Source of the DNA: Candidatus Sulfotelmatobacter sp.
GTDB lineage: Bacteria; Acidobacteriota; Terriglobia; Terriglobales; Acidobacteriaceae
NCBI GenBank assembly: GCA_030041475.1
Contig: JASHNU010000012.1
Location: forward strand, 1-64,000
Reading direction: 5' to 3'
Length of the DNA: 64,000 nt
The translations under genes and the position numbers were made by a program. The notes beneath the pieces are model-generated. The model was not told where the DNA came from. It searched no databases and saw only the letters and a program-made list of their open reading frames with translations. Shown here in pieces: positions 23,979-33,858 of the stretch (the stretch's first letter is position 1; every line of letters starts with the position of its first letter).

Positions 23979-26900
23979 TTAAACCACGAAGTACTTCGCC
24001 GCGGGGTGATGCACCACGATCGCCGATGTACTCTGCTCGGGTTCGAGCAGGAAGCCGGAAGTGAGCCGCACGCCGACATTTTCTTCCGGCTTTAGCAGAG
24101 CGAAGAGTTTTGTCTGATCTTCCAGGTTCGGACAAGCCGGGTACCCGAACGAATAGCGCGAGCCGCGATATTTCTGGTGAAACAGGTCGCGAATCTCCGG
24201 CCCATCTTCCCCTGCAATTCCTAATTCCTGGCGCATGTTCCGGTGATGCAACTCAGCCAGCGCCTCCGCGGTTTCCACGCTCAGCCCATGCAGGTAGAGA
24301 TATTTCGTGTACTCCCCGCCTTCAAATAGACGCTGCGTCTCTACCGTAGCCGTCGATCCGATCGTGACCAGCGAAAGCCCGAGCACGTCCATTTTTCCCG
24401 AGCTCTTGGGCGCGAAGAAATCTGAGATGCAGAGACGCCGTCCTTCTTTCTGCCGCGGAAACGTAAACCGCAACATCTCGTGTGGGACCGGATTGTTGAT
24501 CCGGTCGGGTTCGTACACAATCACATCATTGTCTTCGCTCTGCGCCGGGAAGTAACCCCAAACGGCCTGCGGCTGAAACAGGCCAGACTGCGCCACCTCC
24601 TCTTCCAGCTTGCTCAAAATCGGGCGGAATTTCTCTTCCACTAGCCGGAGGTAATCCGACTGTGATGCCGTCTTCAACTGCCACTGATTCTTGAAGAGCG
24701 CCGTTTCGTTGATGTAACGAAACACCTCGCGCACGTCGTAATCCTTGCGCACGCGCAGTCCCCAGAACGGAGGCTGCGGAATATTTGGTGCGTCACCGAC
24801 GACCGGACTGCGCTCGGCAAACACCGGCCCACTTTCTTCGTCTACTGCAGTGGCTTTCGCGTACTCTTTCACCGTGCGGCCTTCCTGCAGCCGCTTTTCC
24901 CGATTGCCGTCGGCAATCGCGAGATCCTCCATGATGTGCAAGCCGCTGAACGCGTCTTCGGCGTAGAAAACAGCGTTGGCGTACTCGCGCCGCAGGTCGT
25001 CCTCCACGTACTTGCGCGTCAGCGCAGCTCCGCCGCAGATCACCGGGAATTCAAGCTTCTGGCGCTGCAAGTCCTGGATGACGTATTTCATCTCCAGCGT
25101 CGATTTCACCAGCAAACCGCTCAAGCCGATGGCGTCGGCGCCATGCTCCTGCGCCGCGTGGATAATGGCATCTCCCGGCTGCTTGATCCCGAGGTTGACG
25201 ACCTTGTATCCGTTATTCGACAGGATGATGTCGACCAGATTCTTGCCGATGTCGTGCACATCGCCCTTTACGGTCGCGAGCACGATTGTGCCTTTCTGCG
25301 AGCCTGAACTCTTTTCCATCTTCGGCTCGAGATAGGCGACGGCCTGCTTCATCACACCCGCCGAATCAAGCACGGACGGCAGCTGCATTTTGCGCGCGCC
25401 GAACAGATCCCCGACGGTCTTCATTCCGTCCAGAAGAACGGTGTTGATCAGTTCGAGCGGCAAATAGCTGGTGAGGGCATCGTCCAGCAACTGCTCCAGC
25501 GATTTTTTGTTCGCTCCCTCGCCCACTGATTTTTCGCCGTTAATGATGGCGAACTTCAGCTTGTCCTCGACCGACAGCGTGTCGACATGCGCGGTGGTCG
25601 TAGCGGCTGGCTTGCCCTTCATACCGGCGAAGTGCGCCATGTAGTTCTGCAGCGGATCACCCGCTGATTCGTCGCGGAAAATCAGCCTGCGCGCCAGTTC
25701 CACTTCTTCCTGCGGAATCTTGTAGAGCGGATAAATCTTGGTGTAGTTGACGATGGCCATGTCGAGGCCATGGTCGACCGCCTCGTGCATGAAGACTGAA
25801 TTCAGCACGCGCCGCGGATACGGATCAAGGCCGAAAGAAATGTTGCTGACGCCGAGAATCGTTTTGACCGAGGGCAATTCTTTCTTGATCCGCTCGACGG
25901 CCTTCAGCGTCTCGATTCCCGCCGTGCGGTATTCTTCCTGACCGGTTGAAATCGGAAGAGTCAGAGCGTCGAAGATGAGATCGGTGCCGTCGAGCCCGTA
26001 TTTCTTCGTCGCCAGATCGAAGATGCGATGCGCAATCGCAGTCTTCTTGTCTGCGGTCAACGCCATGCCTTCTTCATCAATCGTGAGCGCGATCACGGCT
26101 GCCCCGTAAGTCTTGGCCATGGGCAACACTTTTGCTGTTCGCTTCTCGCCATCTTCCAGATTGATCGAGTTGATGATCGCCCGGCCAGGAATGCGCTTCA
26201 GCGCTTCTTCCACAACGTCGGCCTCGGTCGAATCCACAAGAATCGGTGCTGGAACACGCGTCGCGATTTTTTCGAGAATGGAAGTGATGTAACCCTTCTC
26301 GTCCTCGCCCACGATCGCGCAGCACAAATCCAGCATGTGCGAGCCGTCGTTCACCAGCTTTTTCGCCAGCGCCAGAATCTCGTCATTCTTTTTCGCACGG
26401 ACCAGGTTGCGGAAATGCTCGACCCGCGTGGTCGTGTTCATTTCCTCGGCAACGATGAGCGGCTTTGGCTCTAGGTCGAGCGGAACTGAGGTATACGCGC
26501 TCGACGCGGCGCCAACGCGCTTCACATCACGCTTCGCAGGCTCGACTCCGGAGACCGCATCAACCACGGCTTTGAGATGCTCAGGCGTCGTCCCGCAACA
26601 GCCGCCAACAATGCGAACACCGTAGTCCTGCACAAAGTGCTTGTGATATTCCGCCAACTCCGCCGGGGTCAGCTTGTAAACCGCGTGTCCGCCGACGTTG
26701 TGCGGCAACCCCGCGTTGGGCAATACCGAGACGTACTTCGTGGAATTTGCACCCAGAAAGCGCACCGCGTCGTTCATTTCAACCGGGCCGGTGGCGCAGT
26801 TCAGCCCGATCACATCGACGTCATATGGTTCGAGCGCGGTGAGTGCTGCTCCGATTTCGGTGCCCAGCAACATCGTTCCGGATTCCTGCAGCGTGACTTG

Positions 26901-27461
26901 CACCGTGACCGGCAATCGCTTGCCCGACTTCCGCACGGCTTCAAGCACACCGATGGTCGCGATTTTCGCCTGCAGCAGATCCTGCGAAGTCTCCACCAGC
27001 AACACGTCCACGCCGCCTTCGATCAGCGCCGCTGCCTGCTCTTCATAGGACGCCACCATGGCATCGAACGTAATGTGCCCCAGCGATGGCAGTTTGGTCG
27101 TGGGACCGATAGATCCGGCCACAAAGCGAGGCTTGTCTTTGGTCGAGAACTGTTGCGCGATTTCTTTCGCGAGTTGCGCCGCTTTCACATTGATCTCGCG
27201 CACACGGTCGCGCAGATCAAACTCACCAAGGACGATCGACGTGCCGCCGAACGTGTTCGTCTCGACTACGTCGCAGCCTACGCCCAAGAAATCGGCGTGA
27301 ATCTCTCGGATGATGTCCGGCCGGCTCAACACCAGCACTTCGCTGCAGTTTTCCTTGCCCCAGAAGTCATCCAGCGTGGGATTGCGCTTCTGGATGTTGG
27401 TCCCCATGGCGCCGTCATATACGACGACGCGTTCCCGCACGGTTTGTAGAAAGTCAGCCAT
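23979..27461 (-). CDS. metH: Cobalamin-dependent methionine synthase
   Basis: A 1160-residue enzyme that moves a methyl group from methyltetrahydrofolate via cobalamin to homocysteine. All modules are present in order: homocysteine domain (about 1-325; zinc cysteines in GLNCATGP and VGGCCGTTPEH), pterin-binding domain (about 340-610; SINLEDGE, GVSNISFGL), cobalamin domain (about 640-890; GDVHDIGKN with the cobalt-ligand histidine) and the reactivation domain (about 900-1160; SFGYPACPNLEDQ). The ATG at 27461 (MADFLQTV) matches the family start. It follows nuoI on the same strand after 140 bases. No B12 riboswitch was seen upstream. Confidence 0.97.
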   Translation of the reverse strand: MADFLQTVRERVVVYDGAMGTNIQKRNPTLDDFWGKENCSEVLVLSRPDIIREIHADFLGVGCDVVETNTFGGTSIVLGEFDLRDRVREINVKAAQLAKEIAQQFSTKDKPRFVAGSIGPTTKLPSLGHITFDAMVASYEEQAAALIEGGVDVLLVETSQDLLQAKIATIGVLEAVRKSGKRLPVTVQVTLQESGTMLLGTEIGAALTALEPYDVDVIGLNCATGPVEMNDAVRFLGANSTKYVSVLPNAGLPHNVGGHAVYKLTPAELAEYHKHFVQDYGVRIVGGCCGTTPEHLKAVVDAVSGVEPAKRDVKRVGAASSAYTSVPLDLEPKPLIVAEEMNTTTRVEHFRNLVRAKKNDEILALAKKLVNDGSHMLDLCCAIVGEDEKGYITSILEKIATRVPAPILVDSTEADVVEEALKRIPGRAIINSINLEDGEKRTAKVLPMAKTYGAAVIALTIDEEGMALTADKKTAIAHRIFDLATKKYGLDGTDLIFDALTLPISTGQEEYRTAGIETLKAVERIKKELPSVKTILGVSNISFGLDPYPRRVLNSVFMHEAVDHGLDMAIVNYTKIYPLYKIPQEEVELARRLIFRDESAGDPLQNYMAHFAGMKGKPAATTTAHVDTLSVEDKLKFAIINGEKSVGEGANKKSLEQLLDDALTSYLPLELINTVLLDGMKTVGDLFGARKMQLPSVLDSAGVMKQAVAYLEPKMEKSSGSQKGTIVLATVKGDVHDIGKNLVDIILSNNGYKVVNLGIKQPGDAIIHAAQEHGADAIGLSGLLVKSTLEMKYVIQDLQRQKLEFPVICGGAALTRKYVEDDLRREYANAVFYAEDAFSGLHIMEDLAIADGNREKRLQEGRTVKEYAKATAVDEESGPVFAERSPVVGDAPNIPQPPFWGLRVRKDYDVREVFRYINETALFKNQWQLKTASQSDYLRLVEEKFRPILSKLEEEVAQSGLFQPQAVWGYFPAQSEDNDVIVYEPDRINNPVPHEMLRFTFPRQKEGRRLCISDFFAPKSSGKMDVLGLSLVTIGSTATVETQRLFEGGEYTKYLYLHGLSVETAEALAELHHRNMRQELGIAGEDGPEIRDLFHQKYRGSRYSFGYPACPNLEDQTKLFALLKPEENVGVRLTSGFLLEPEQSTSAIVVHHPAAKYFVV

Positions 27462-27548
27462 GAAATTTGTCGTTAGTCGGCTGGTCATTCGTAGTTGGCC
27501 GTTGCCCCAGCTGGCCACCATCGACCTATGACCGTCCCCATGCGACAA

Positions 27549-27571
27549 CGCCGGTCTGGAGTGGACCGGCG
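27549..27571. repeat. Perfect 8-bp hairpin upstream of metH
   Basis: CGCCGGTC (27549-27556) pairs with GACCGGCG (27564-27571) around a 7-base loop. It is in the 140-base gap between nuoI and metH, without a T-run on either strand. It might be a weak terminator behind nuoI or a leader structure of metH. Nearby, 27467-27505 has a loosely repetitive stretch of GTTAGTCGG / GTAGTTGGC units. Confidence 0.45.
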
Positions 27572-27601
27572 TATCATCGAAATCCGAATTCGTTTCGGAG
27601 C

Positions 27602-28132
27602 TCAGCTACCCGGCACCAGCTGCGCGGGCGCCCCCGCATTCACGTCGGCCTGATTGAACACGATATTGGCTCCCATGTGTGCCGGCCGGGGGGCCAGCAT
27701 CTGCTCCTTGCGGTAGACCAGATTGCTGGCGTTGAACGTGGCCAGCTCAAAACCATGCCCGTGCGTGATGGCGTCGGTGGGACAAGCCTCAACGCAATAT
27801 CCGCAGAAAATGCAACGGTTGTAATCGATGTTGTAGACCTTGGCGTAGCGCTCAGCCCCGCTGACGCGGTTTTCCGCCGTGTTCTCAGCCGCTTCGATAT
27901 AGATGCAGTTCGAGGGGCAGGCCGCAGCACACAGAAAGCAGGCGACGCACTTTTCCAGGCCATTTTCATCGCGCTGCAGCACATGCGCGCCGCGGAAACG
28001 CGGCTGGAAGACGGCACCCTTCAACGGCCCCTTGCCATCCGGATAATTCTCCACGATCGTGGGCTGGAACATCTCCATGAAGGTGATGCTCATGCCCTTG
28101 GCAATGGCCGCGATGTTCTTCAGCACCGGCAT
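27602..28132 (-). CDS. nuoI: NADH-quinone oxidoreductase subunit I
   Basis: A 176-residue subunit of complex I that carries the two 4Fe-4S clusters N6a and N6b, passing electrons towards the quinone site. The two motifs are CVACFLCAAACPSNC and CIFCGYCVEACPTDAI. It is on its own here, away from other nuo genes except nuoB, which is also alone 19 kb away. In the window it precedes metH. A split nuo locus of this kind implies that the remaining subunits are elsewhere in the genome. Confidence 0.95.
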   Translation of the reverse strand: MPVLKNIAAIAKGMSITFMEMFQPTIVENYPDGKGPLKGAVFQPRFRGAHVLQRDENGLEKCVACFLCAAACPSNCIYIEAAENTAENRVSGAERYAKVYNIDYNRCIFCGYCVEACPTDAITHGHGFELATFNASNLVYRKEQMLAPRPAHMGANIVFNQADVNAGAPAQLVPGS

Positions 28133-28235
28133 CCGTGCTTCAAGTATACCGAAAGACCGTCGAAGCCGTCGCGGCCGCCGCGTGCGACCTGCATATCAAA
28201 GTGGGACGGCCCTGAGTGGTCTACGATTGAAAATC

Positions 28236-28457
28236 ATGACTCGCCTCGAGAAGGATAAGCGTCCTGTAGGCCTGTGCATGGATTGCCGCTTCATGCGAAC
28301 GATGCGATCCGACCGCGGGTCTACCTTCATTCTCTGTGAACGCTCCAGGATCGATGACGCTTACCCGAAATATCCACGACTGCCCGTGCTGCAATGCCCC
28401 GGGTATGAGCGGTCAGGGTCGAATGAACACGACCGGGCAAAGGGCTCATCTGAGTGA
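28236..28457 (+). CDS. Small cysteine-containing conserved hypothetical protein
   Basis: A 73-residue protein starting at the ATG at 28236. Four cysteines are arranged as CMDC, LCERS and LQCPGYE, a pattern suited to binding one zinc or iron ion. The core RGSTFILCERSRIDDAYPK then YPRLPVLQCPGYE resembles a small conserved family of unknown function in soil bacteria. A longer in-frame start at 28059 overlaps nuoI and is rejected. It is divergent from nuoI across about 100 bases. Confidence 0.75.
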   Translation: MTRLEKDKRPVGLCMDCRFMRTMRSDRGSTFILCERSRIDDAYPKYPRLPVLQCPGYERSGSNEHDRAKGSSE

Positions 28458-28735
28458 CTGGCGTCACTGCCAAAACAGCCAAATTGCGCCAGCATAAATG
28501 GGAATTTCGAGAAGTCCGCGAGGAACCGAAATCACGCTACCGAAAGTTCTAGCCGTTGTTGCGCTCGGAATCTTTTTCGTTTGACTCGTCGCCGTGCCAG
28601 GCGTGGAGCTAGAACAGTTTCTCGCAACGAATCGCGGGTGTGGTCTTGCTAGTTGCATTTGGATTTGCCGCGATGTGGGGAGCTCGCGTACTGCACCTGA
28701 TTCGCTACAGATTCGATCGCGGCTCGAGCCGTCGT

Positions 28736-30298
28736 CTAGTAGATCCCCAACTCTTTTGCCAGCGCCTTCCACTTGCGGTCCACCTGGGCCTTGGTCTTCG
28801 CGTCCATCACGATCTCGTCGGGCCAGGGACGCGTGAAGCCCTCGCTGGCCCATTTGCGCGTGGCGTCAATACCCATTTTCGACCCGTAGTCGGGCAGGCG
28901 CGAAGCGTGGTCGAGAGAATCCACCGGACCGAGGGTGAACTGTATGTCGCGTTCCGGGTCGATGTGATTAAGAACCTTCAGCACGACGTCGCGCAGATCC
29001 TGCACGTCCACGTCTTCATCCACGACCACGACGCACTTGGTGAACATTGCCTGGCCAAGCGACCAGATTGCGTTCATTACTTTACGCGCCTGGCCGGGAT
29101 ACGACTTCCGTATCGAGACGATCATCAAATTGTGAAACACGCCTTCGACGGGCAGATTGATGTCGACTACCTCCGGGATAGCCAGCTTCATTAGCGGGAC
29201 AGACAAGCGCTCGACAGCCTTGCCCATATACGCGTCTTCCTGTGGAGGCTTGCCGACAATGGTCGTTGCATAGATCGCGTCCTTGCGGTGTGTCACGCAA
29301 CTAACATGAAAAACCGGATATAAGTCTTCCAGAGAATAAAAGCCGGTGTGGTCGCCAAAAGGGCCTTCGCTGCGAAGTTCCTCGAGATGGATGTGACCTT
29401 CGAGAACGATTTCGCTCGAGGCGGGAACTTCCAGATCAACGGTCTCGCATTTCACCAGGTCGACCGGCGCTCCGCGAAGGAAGCCGGCGACGATGTATTC
29501 CTCGAGATCAGGCGGCGCCGGGACAATCGCGGAAAAAGTCAGAGCCGGATCAGTGCCGATCGCGACCGCTACCTGCATTTTTCCCGAGGGCCGCTCGCCC
29601 TCGGCCAGAACGCTGCCGCCGGAAGATCGCGCCATGATGTCGACTGCCGCCGATTTGCCTTCGACTGCCGCCCGCATGCGGTCGCGCGCGTGTTCCGCCG
29701 CGACTTTCTGCCGCTGCCAATGCATTCCGGTCGTGCGCTCGTCATAGATCTGCATGCGGTACATGCCGATATTGCGCTTGCCGGACTTGGGGCTGCGAGT
29801 CACAACGCATGGCAGGGTGATGAAGCGTCCGCCGTCTTTCGGCCAGCATTGCAACACAGGGAAATCCAGAAGTGAAAAATTGTCGCGTTTGACGACCTCC
29901 TTGCATGGACCAGTCGCCACGGTGCGCGGGAAAAATTTCCCGGCTTCGGTCAAGAGGGGAAGCAGCTTCAACTTGTCGAGGAAGCCCTGCGGCGATTTGA
30001 CGTCCATGAACATGCGGACGCGATCGGCGACTTCGTCGTAAGAACTGATGCCGAGGGCGAGCTTCATCCGCGCCTCGGAACCGAACTGATTGATGAGAAC
30101 CTTCGCCCCGGGATGGCCTTTGACGTTCTCAAAAAGGAGCGCGGGGCCGCCGGCGGCTCCCTTGCCGTCGCGGCCCTTCGAAACCCGGTCCGTGATTTCC
30201 GCGATCTCAAGAATCGGATCGGCTTCGGTTTGAATTCGCTTCAGTTCACCGGCTTTGTCGAGCGCGGCGATCCACTGGCGCAGGTCGTCGAAGGGCAA
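28736..30298 (-). CDS. UbiD family decarboxylase
   Basis: A 520-residue decarboxylase of the UbiD family, which uses prenylated FMN to remove CO2 from aromatic or unsaturated acids, for example in quinone synthesis. Seen are the N-terminal LRQWIAALDKAGELKRI, the cofactor and catalytic region with RNIGMYRMQIYD and LEEYIVAGFLRG, and the acidic catalytic motif in SEGPFGDHTGFYS. The start is TTG at 30298 with GAGG 6 bases upstream. TATAAT (plus-strand ATTATA 30322-30327) gives a promoter with a short leader. The prenyltransferase UbiX is not in the window. Confidence 0.93.
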   Translation of the reverse strand: MPFDDLRQWIAALDKAGELKRIQTEADPILEIAEITDRVSKGRDGKGAAGGPALLFENVKGHPGAKVLINQFGSEARMKLALGISSYDEVADRVRMFMDVKSPQGFLDKLKLLPLLTEAGKFFPRTVATGPCKEVVKRDNFSLLDFPVLQCWPKDGGRFITLPCVVTRSPKSGKRNIGMYRMQIYDERTTGMHWQRQKVAAEHARDRMRAAVEGKSAAVDIMARSSGGSVLAEGERPSGKMQVAVAIGTDPALTFSAIVPAPPDLEEYIVAGFLRGAPVDLVKCETVDLEVPASSEIVLEGHIHLEELRSEGPFGDHTGFYSLEDLYPVFHVSCVTHRKDAIYATTIVGKPPQEDAYMGKAVERLSVPLMKLAIPEVVDINLPVEGVFHNLMIVSIRKSYPGQARKVMNAIWSLGQAMFTKCVVVVDEDVDVQDLRDVVLKVLNHIDPERDIQFTLGPVDSLDHASRLPDYGSKMGIDATRKWASEGFTRPWPDEIVMDAKTKAQVDRKWKALAKELGIY

Positions 30299-30321
30299 GG
30301 TTTCCTCTCTGGTGACCGACG

Positions 30322-30327
30322 ATTATA
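30322..30327 (-). promoter_or_regulatory. -10 element of the UbiD-family gene
   Basis: A perfect TATAAT on the minus strand, 24 bases before the TTG start. Transcription would begin near 30315, leaving a leader of about 17 bases that still contains the AGAGAGG ribosome-binding site. The -35 region is not recognisable. Confidence 0.45.
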
Positions 30328-30418
30328 AGGGATTGAACTTCCCGATGCTGGTGTCTAATAGGTCCAAGCAGGAAGGAATGGGACAACGCAGTTGCCATTT
30401 CGTAGGTGAAAAGCCAAG

Positions 30419-31216
30419 ATGATGAATTCACTACCGCTTTTATTGCTTTGGACCGTTGCCATGAGTTCTCAAGTGGTGGAGAACGACGCGGCCCTCGTCA
30501 AGTTTACGCGCGCCCAATTGGAAGTCGCGATCCAAAAGACCAAGCGTGAAGACACTCGGCTCGATGGGCTCCACGATCTGATCCGAATGGCCGGACCACG
30601 TCTATATGAGGGGTCGATGATCTCTGGAGATCCTGACCCAGAAGTGTTCCGTTTGCGAGGAGAGGCGGCCAGAGCGACCGCAACATGCCGCGATGTAGAA
30701 ACGGTCGAAAAGGCACTCGATAGTCCACTGCGGAGCGTTCGCACGTGGGCTGTATTGTCGTTCGAGACTAGGAACGAATACAAGGAAGCATGGCATCCGC
30801 TGGTTCCAAAACTGCTGAAGATGTTATCCGATCCCGATCCTGGATTCCGACAACTTGCCGTGGACAAGCTCTGGTACTACCCCGAGGGAAAGGTTGCCAT
30901 TGCTGACCGTGCCCGTTTCGAAACCGACCCTGACGTCCTGTTACGCATGGCTCGATCAGGCAGCAATCCCGACCTCTATCGCTCGCTGGTCCGCCTTCTC
31001 GCCAGCAGCGACGAAGAGGTCCGTGAAGGGGCTCTGTCTTTCATCTATTTCAACCTTTGGAATAAGGCCACGGCTCCGATGTGGAGACTCGATTTCAACC
31101 AAGATGTTTACGACCGGGTTTCGACTCTTTCACACTCACCTTCACAGCGAGAAAGAGAGAGCGCGCAGCGGGCGTTGCGGGAACTCGAACGTCTGAAGCA
31201 GACGGGCGCTCGCTGA
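30419..31216 (+). CDS. HEAT-repeat protein with short hydrophobic N-terminus
   Basis: A 265-residue protein of unknown function. The first 16 residues (MMNSLPLLLLWTVAMS) look like a signal peptide, so it is probably periplasmic. The rest is made of helical repeats of the HEAT type, such as SPLRSVRTWAVLSFET, SDPDPGFRQLAVDKLW and SSDEEVREGALSFIY, which usually bind partner proteins. It is divergent from the UbiD gene (start codons about 120 bases apart) and convergent with the peptidase gene. Confidence 0.8.
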   Translation: MMNSLPLLLLWTVAMSSQVVENDAALVKFTRAQLEVAIQKTKREDTRLDGLHDLIRMAGPRLYEGSMISGDPDPEVFRLRGEAARATATCRDVETVEKALDSPLRSVRTWAVLSFETRNEYKEAWHPLVPKLLKMLSDPDPGFRQLAVDKLWYYPEGKVAIADRARFETDPDVLLRMARSGSNPDLYRSLVRLLASSDEEVREGALSFIYFNLWNKATAPMWRLDFNQDVYDRVSTLSHSPSQRERESAQRALRELERLKQTGAR

Positions 31217-31222
31217 TCACAT

Positions 31223-33034
31223 CTATTTGCGTTGCTCCAGCTTCACGCTCGCCGTCACCGGCTGGCCATCGCGAAGGACCTTCACCTCGACCAGGTCGCC
31301 CACTTTACTGCGCCGCAGCGCGTCGGTGAAATCGTAGAGATTCTTGATCGGCTTGTCGCCGAACTGAATCAGCACATCGCCGGCCTTCAATCCGGCCTTG
31401 GCTGCCGGCGAGTTCGGTTTTACGTCCGAAAACTTCACGCCGTTTTCCGTCTGCCCGAAGTCCGGAATCGACCCAAAGTACGGGCCGTAGCCGGCGCCAC
31501 CTCCTCCCCCGGGAGGTTTTTCTTCAGCCACAACCTGGAAGGCAGGCGTGTCGTGTGCATTCGCCAACTGCACAGTCACACTCTCCACCATGTCGAGCAG
31601 CCGAGCGGCCGAGGGAGCGTTGATCTTGTCCCATGTGTCGGAGGGCTTGTGGTAATCGGAGTGGAGGCCGGAGAAGAAGAACAGAACCGGAATTCTTTTC
31701 GCGACAAAGGAAGTGTGGTCGCTCGAAGAATACCCGCCGGCCGAATACTCAATTTTGAACGGCGCATCTTTCGCCGCCTGCTCCAGCACCGACTTAAACG
31801 TCGAACCCGTGCCCACGCCGCCGATGTAGACCTTGTCGTCTTTGATGCGGCCGATCATGTCCATGTTCAGCATGGCTACAGCCTTGTCGAGCGGGCGCGT
31901 CGGATTCTTGACCCACGCTGCTGAACCGAGCAGGCCAAGTTCCTCGCCGGCAAAATTCATGAACAAGATGCTTCGCTTCAACTGCCCCCGTTGCGGGGCG
32001 AGCAGGCGCGCCAGTTCCAGGACGCCCGCGGTGCCGCTGGCATTGTCGTCGGCGCCGGGATGAATCTGGCCGATCTGCGATGGCGCGAGCGAATCGACGT
32101 TGCCGCGGCCAAGGTGATCGTAATGGGCTCCGACAATCACGTATTCGTCGCTCTCGCCGGGCAGCCACGCCAGAACGTTGTGCACGGTGGCGCGGGTGGT
32201 TTCAATGTCGATGTGCAGCGAGGCATGCAGCGCTTCAGGAAAGACAAACGGGGCCGGCTTTGACGTGGAATTGATCTGATCCTGCATCTCCTTTAGAGAT
32301 TTGCCGGCGGATCGAAACCACGATTCCGCAACGTCGTTCTTCACCTGGACGAAGATGATGCCAACATCCTCCGGGCCGCTGACGCTGCCGAAGCGGGTTA
32401 GGAGATCCTCTTCTCCGTCGCCGAGCTTGCCGTTAATCACCACCATGGCCTTCGCCCCGTGATTGCGTGCGTTAATCGCCTTGGTGATGACCTGGGAGTG
32501 TTGGGTGAGCCCATGATTGCCGCTTTTTTCCGCAAAGCCCGACGGCTCGTAGCGCAGCACGACAACGATCTTATCTTTCACATCGAGGCCGGCGTAGTCG
32601 TCGTAATTGAATTCGTCGGCGGTGGCGCCGTATCCCGCGAACACAATCGGCCCATCGGCTTCGCCGGAAGATGAAAAGCTGAAGGGAACAAAATCCTGAT
32701 CGACCTTCAGATTTTTCTTCCCCTCCGCGCCCTGCACGGAAAAATAATTGTCGGACTTCAGGCGCGCCCCGGTCACGACGGTGAAAGCTTGGGTATAGTC
32801 CCTTACACCTGCAGGTTCCAGGCCGAGTTCCTGGTATCGCTTCTCAATCAGATGTTGGGCGCGAGTGAGGCCCTTGGTGCCGGCGCCGCGGCCTTCCATC
32901 TCCGGCGAGGCGAGAGATTTGACGTCGTTGAGATATCGCTCCGGATCGGCCTGCGGGCGCGGTGTCGCAGCCGCGGTGAGCAGGAAAGCCGCGAGAAGAA
33001 ATAAGACCGCGGGAAACCGTTGGCGATTCTTCAT
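31223..33034 (-). CDS. M28 family metallopeptidase with PA insert and C-terminal PDZ domain
   Basis: A 603-residue exported peptidase. A signal peptide (about 1-28) precedes an N-terminal part with a protease-associated insertion (about 130-270). The di-zinc M28 core has ligands in VGAHYDHLG, HPGADDNASG, NFAGEELGLLG (with the catalytic glutamate pair), NMDMIGR and SSSDHTSF. A glycine-rich linker leads to a PDZ domain (about 515-603; KAGLKAGDVLIQFGDK). It most likely trims peptides at the cell surface. It is convergent with the HEAT-repeat gene. Confidence 0.94.
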   Translation of the reverse strand: MKNRQRFPAVLFLLAAFLLTAAATPRPQADPERYLNDVKSLASPEMEGRGAGTKGLTRAQHLIEKRYQELGLEPAGVRDYTQAFTVVTGARLKSDNYFSVQGAEGKKNLKVDQDFVPFSFSSSGEADGPIVFAGYGATADEFNYDDYAGLDVKDKIVVVLRYEPSGFAEKSGNHGLTQHSQVITKAINARNHGAKAMVVINGKLGDGEEDLLTRFGSVSGPEDVGIIFVQVKNDVAESWFRSAGKSLKEMQDQINSTSKPAPFVFPEALHASLHIDIETTRATVHNVLAWLPGESDEYVIVGAHYDHLGRGNVDSLAPSQIGQIHPGADDNASGTAGVLELARLLAPQRGQLKRSILFMNFAGEELGLLGSAAWVKNPTRPLDKAVAMLNMDMIGRIKDDKVYIGGVGTGSTFKSVLEQAAKDAPFKIEYSAGGYSSSDHTSFVAKRIPVLFFFSGLHSDYHKPSDTWDKINAPSAARLLDMVESVTVQLANAHDTPAFQVVAEEKPPGGGGGAGYGPYFGSIPDFGQTENGVKFSDVKPNSPAAKAGLKAGDVLIQFGDKPIKNLYDFTDALRRSKVGDLVEVKVLRDGQPVTASVKLEQRK

Positions 33035-33094
33035 ATCGACTCTCGTGAACGAAGAATCGTAAGGGGTACGTTGGCCGCCGTCAATGGCAGCACA

Positions 33095-33724
33095 TCAGGA
33101 GCCGGGCAATTCCGGATAAAGCTGCCGCCGGCAATCCGGACAGATTCCGTGGCTGAAGTCGGCCTCGGTATGCTTTCGAATATAGGTCTCGAGATGGTGC
33201 CACGTTCCTTGTGCGTCCCGAATCTTGCGGCAGGAAGCGCAGATGGGCAGCAGTCCGCTCAGAGTCTTGACCCGTCCCAGCGCTTCCTGGAGCTCTTTGA
33301 TCAACCGATTGCGCTCCGCTTCGTGAGCTTTGCGTTCCGTAATGTCGCGGACGATCAGGCATGTTTTGACTCTGCCGCTGGGCCCCTTAAAAACGACCGA
33401 CGAGAACTCGATGGGAAAGAGCGAACCGTCTTTGCGCCGCGCAACCAGTTCTCCCTGAGCGCAGCCGGTCCGCTGCCGCTCTGCCAGGAGAGCCGGCAGG
33501 TTGGGATCTGACTCATCAATGAGTCCGCGACGTCCCCCCTCCAGAATCTCTTCTCGAGTCCTGTCGAAGATTCGGCAAGCAGCAGGGTTCGCATCCAGAA
33601 TGGACCCATCCGGTGCGGTCAGCATGATGCCGTCACCGCTGTTTTGAAACAGGAGGCCGTAGAGAGCTTCGCCTGTGGAGAGGATGCCCTTCTTTTCCAC
33701 TTCCGGGGTCTTTCTCGACGTCAT
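33095..33724 (-). CDS. PAS-domain sensor protein with C-terminal cysteine motif
   Basis: A 209-residue single-domain sensor. The PAS/PAC region (about 15-135) includes NSGDGIMLTAPDGSILDANP and KTCLIVRDITERKAHEAER. A short helix connects to a conserved tail, LLPICASCRKIRD then FSHGICPDCRRQLYP, which has four cysteines placed as in a small metal-binding motif often found behind PAS or response-regulator domains. There is no kinase, cyclase or DNA-binding domain. The output partner is unknown. Confidence 0.85.
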   Translation of the reverse strand: MTSRKTPEVEKKGILSTGEALYGLLFQNSGDGIMLTAPDGSILDANPAACRIFDRTREEILEGGRRGLIDESDPNLPALLAERQRTGCAQGELVARRKDGSLFPIEFSSVVFKGPSGRVKTCLIVRDITERKAHEAERNRLIKELQEALGRVKTLSGLLPICASCRKIRDAQGTWHHLETYIRKHTEADFSHGICPDCRRQLYPELPGS

Positions 33725-33858
33725 TCGTCTAAAGCTCTTTCAAATTCCAGGTTCGCGACTTCCGAGGGGTCGCGTAAGTGGCGATTAGAAGATTTTATGC
33801 GAAGCCTTGGGACGCGACAACGAAACAAAAGAGAAAAGAGATACGGTTGTTATAAGAC

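Noticed and set aside
27462-27601. Cobalamin or SAM riboswitch before metH
   Set aside because: Only a simple 8-bp hairpin was seen; no B12-box or SAM-type core motif could be found in the 140-base gap.
28530-28780. Possible decayed membrane protein gene on the plus strand (two hydrophobic stretches in different frames)
   Set aside because: The stretches LPKVLAVVALGIFFV and RIAGVVLLVAFGFAAMWGAR are in different frames with stops between, and the second runs into the UbiD gene; not enough to call a pseudogene.
28464-28853. Minus-strand frame of 129 codons ending in a hydrophobic tail
   Set aside because: It overlaps the 3' end of the UbiD gene in another frame and the first two thirds have antisense-like composition.
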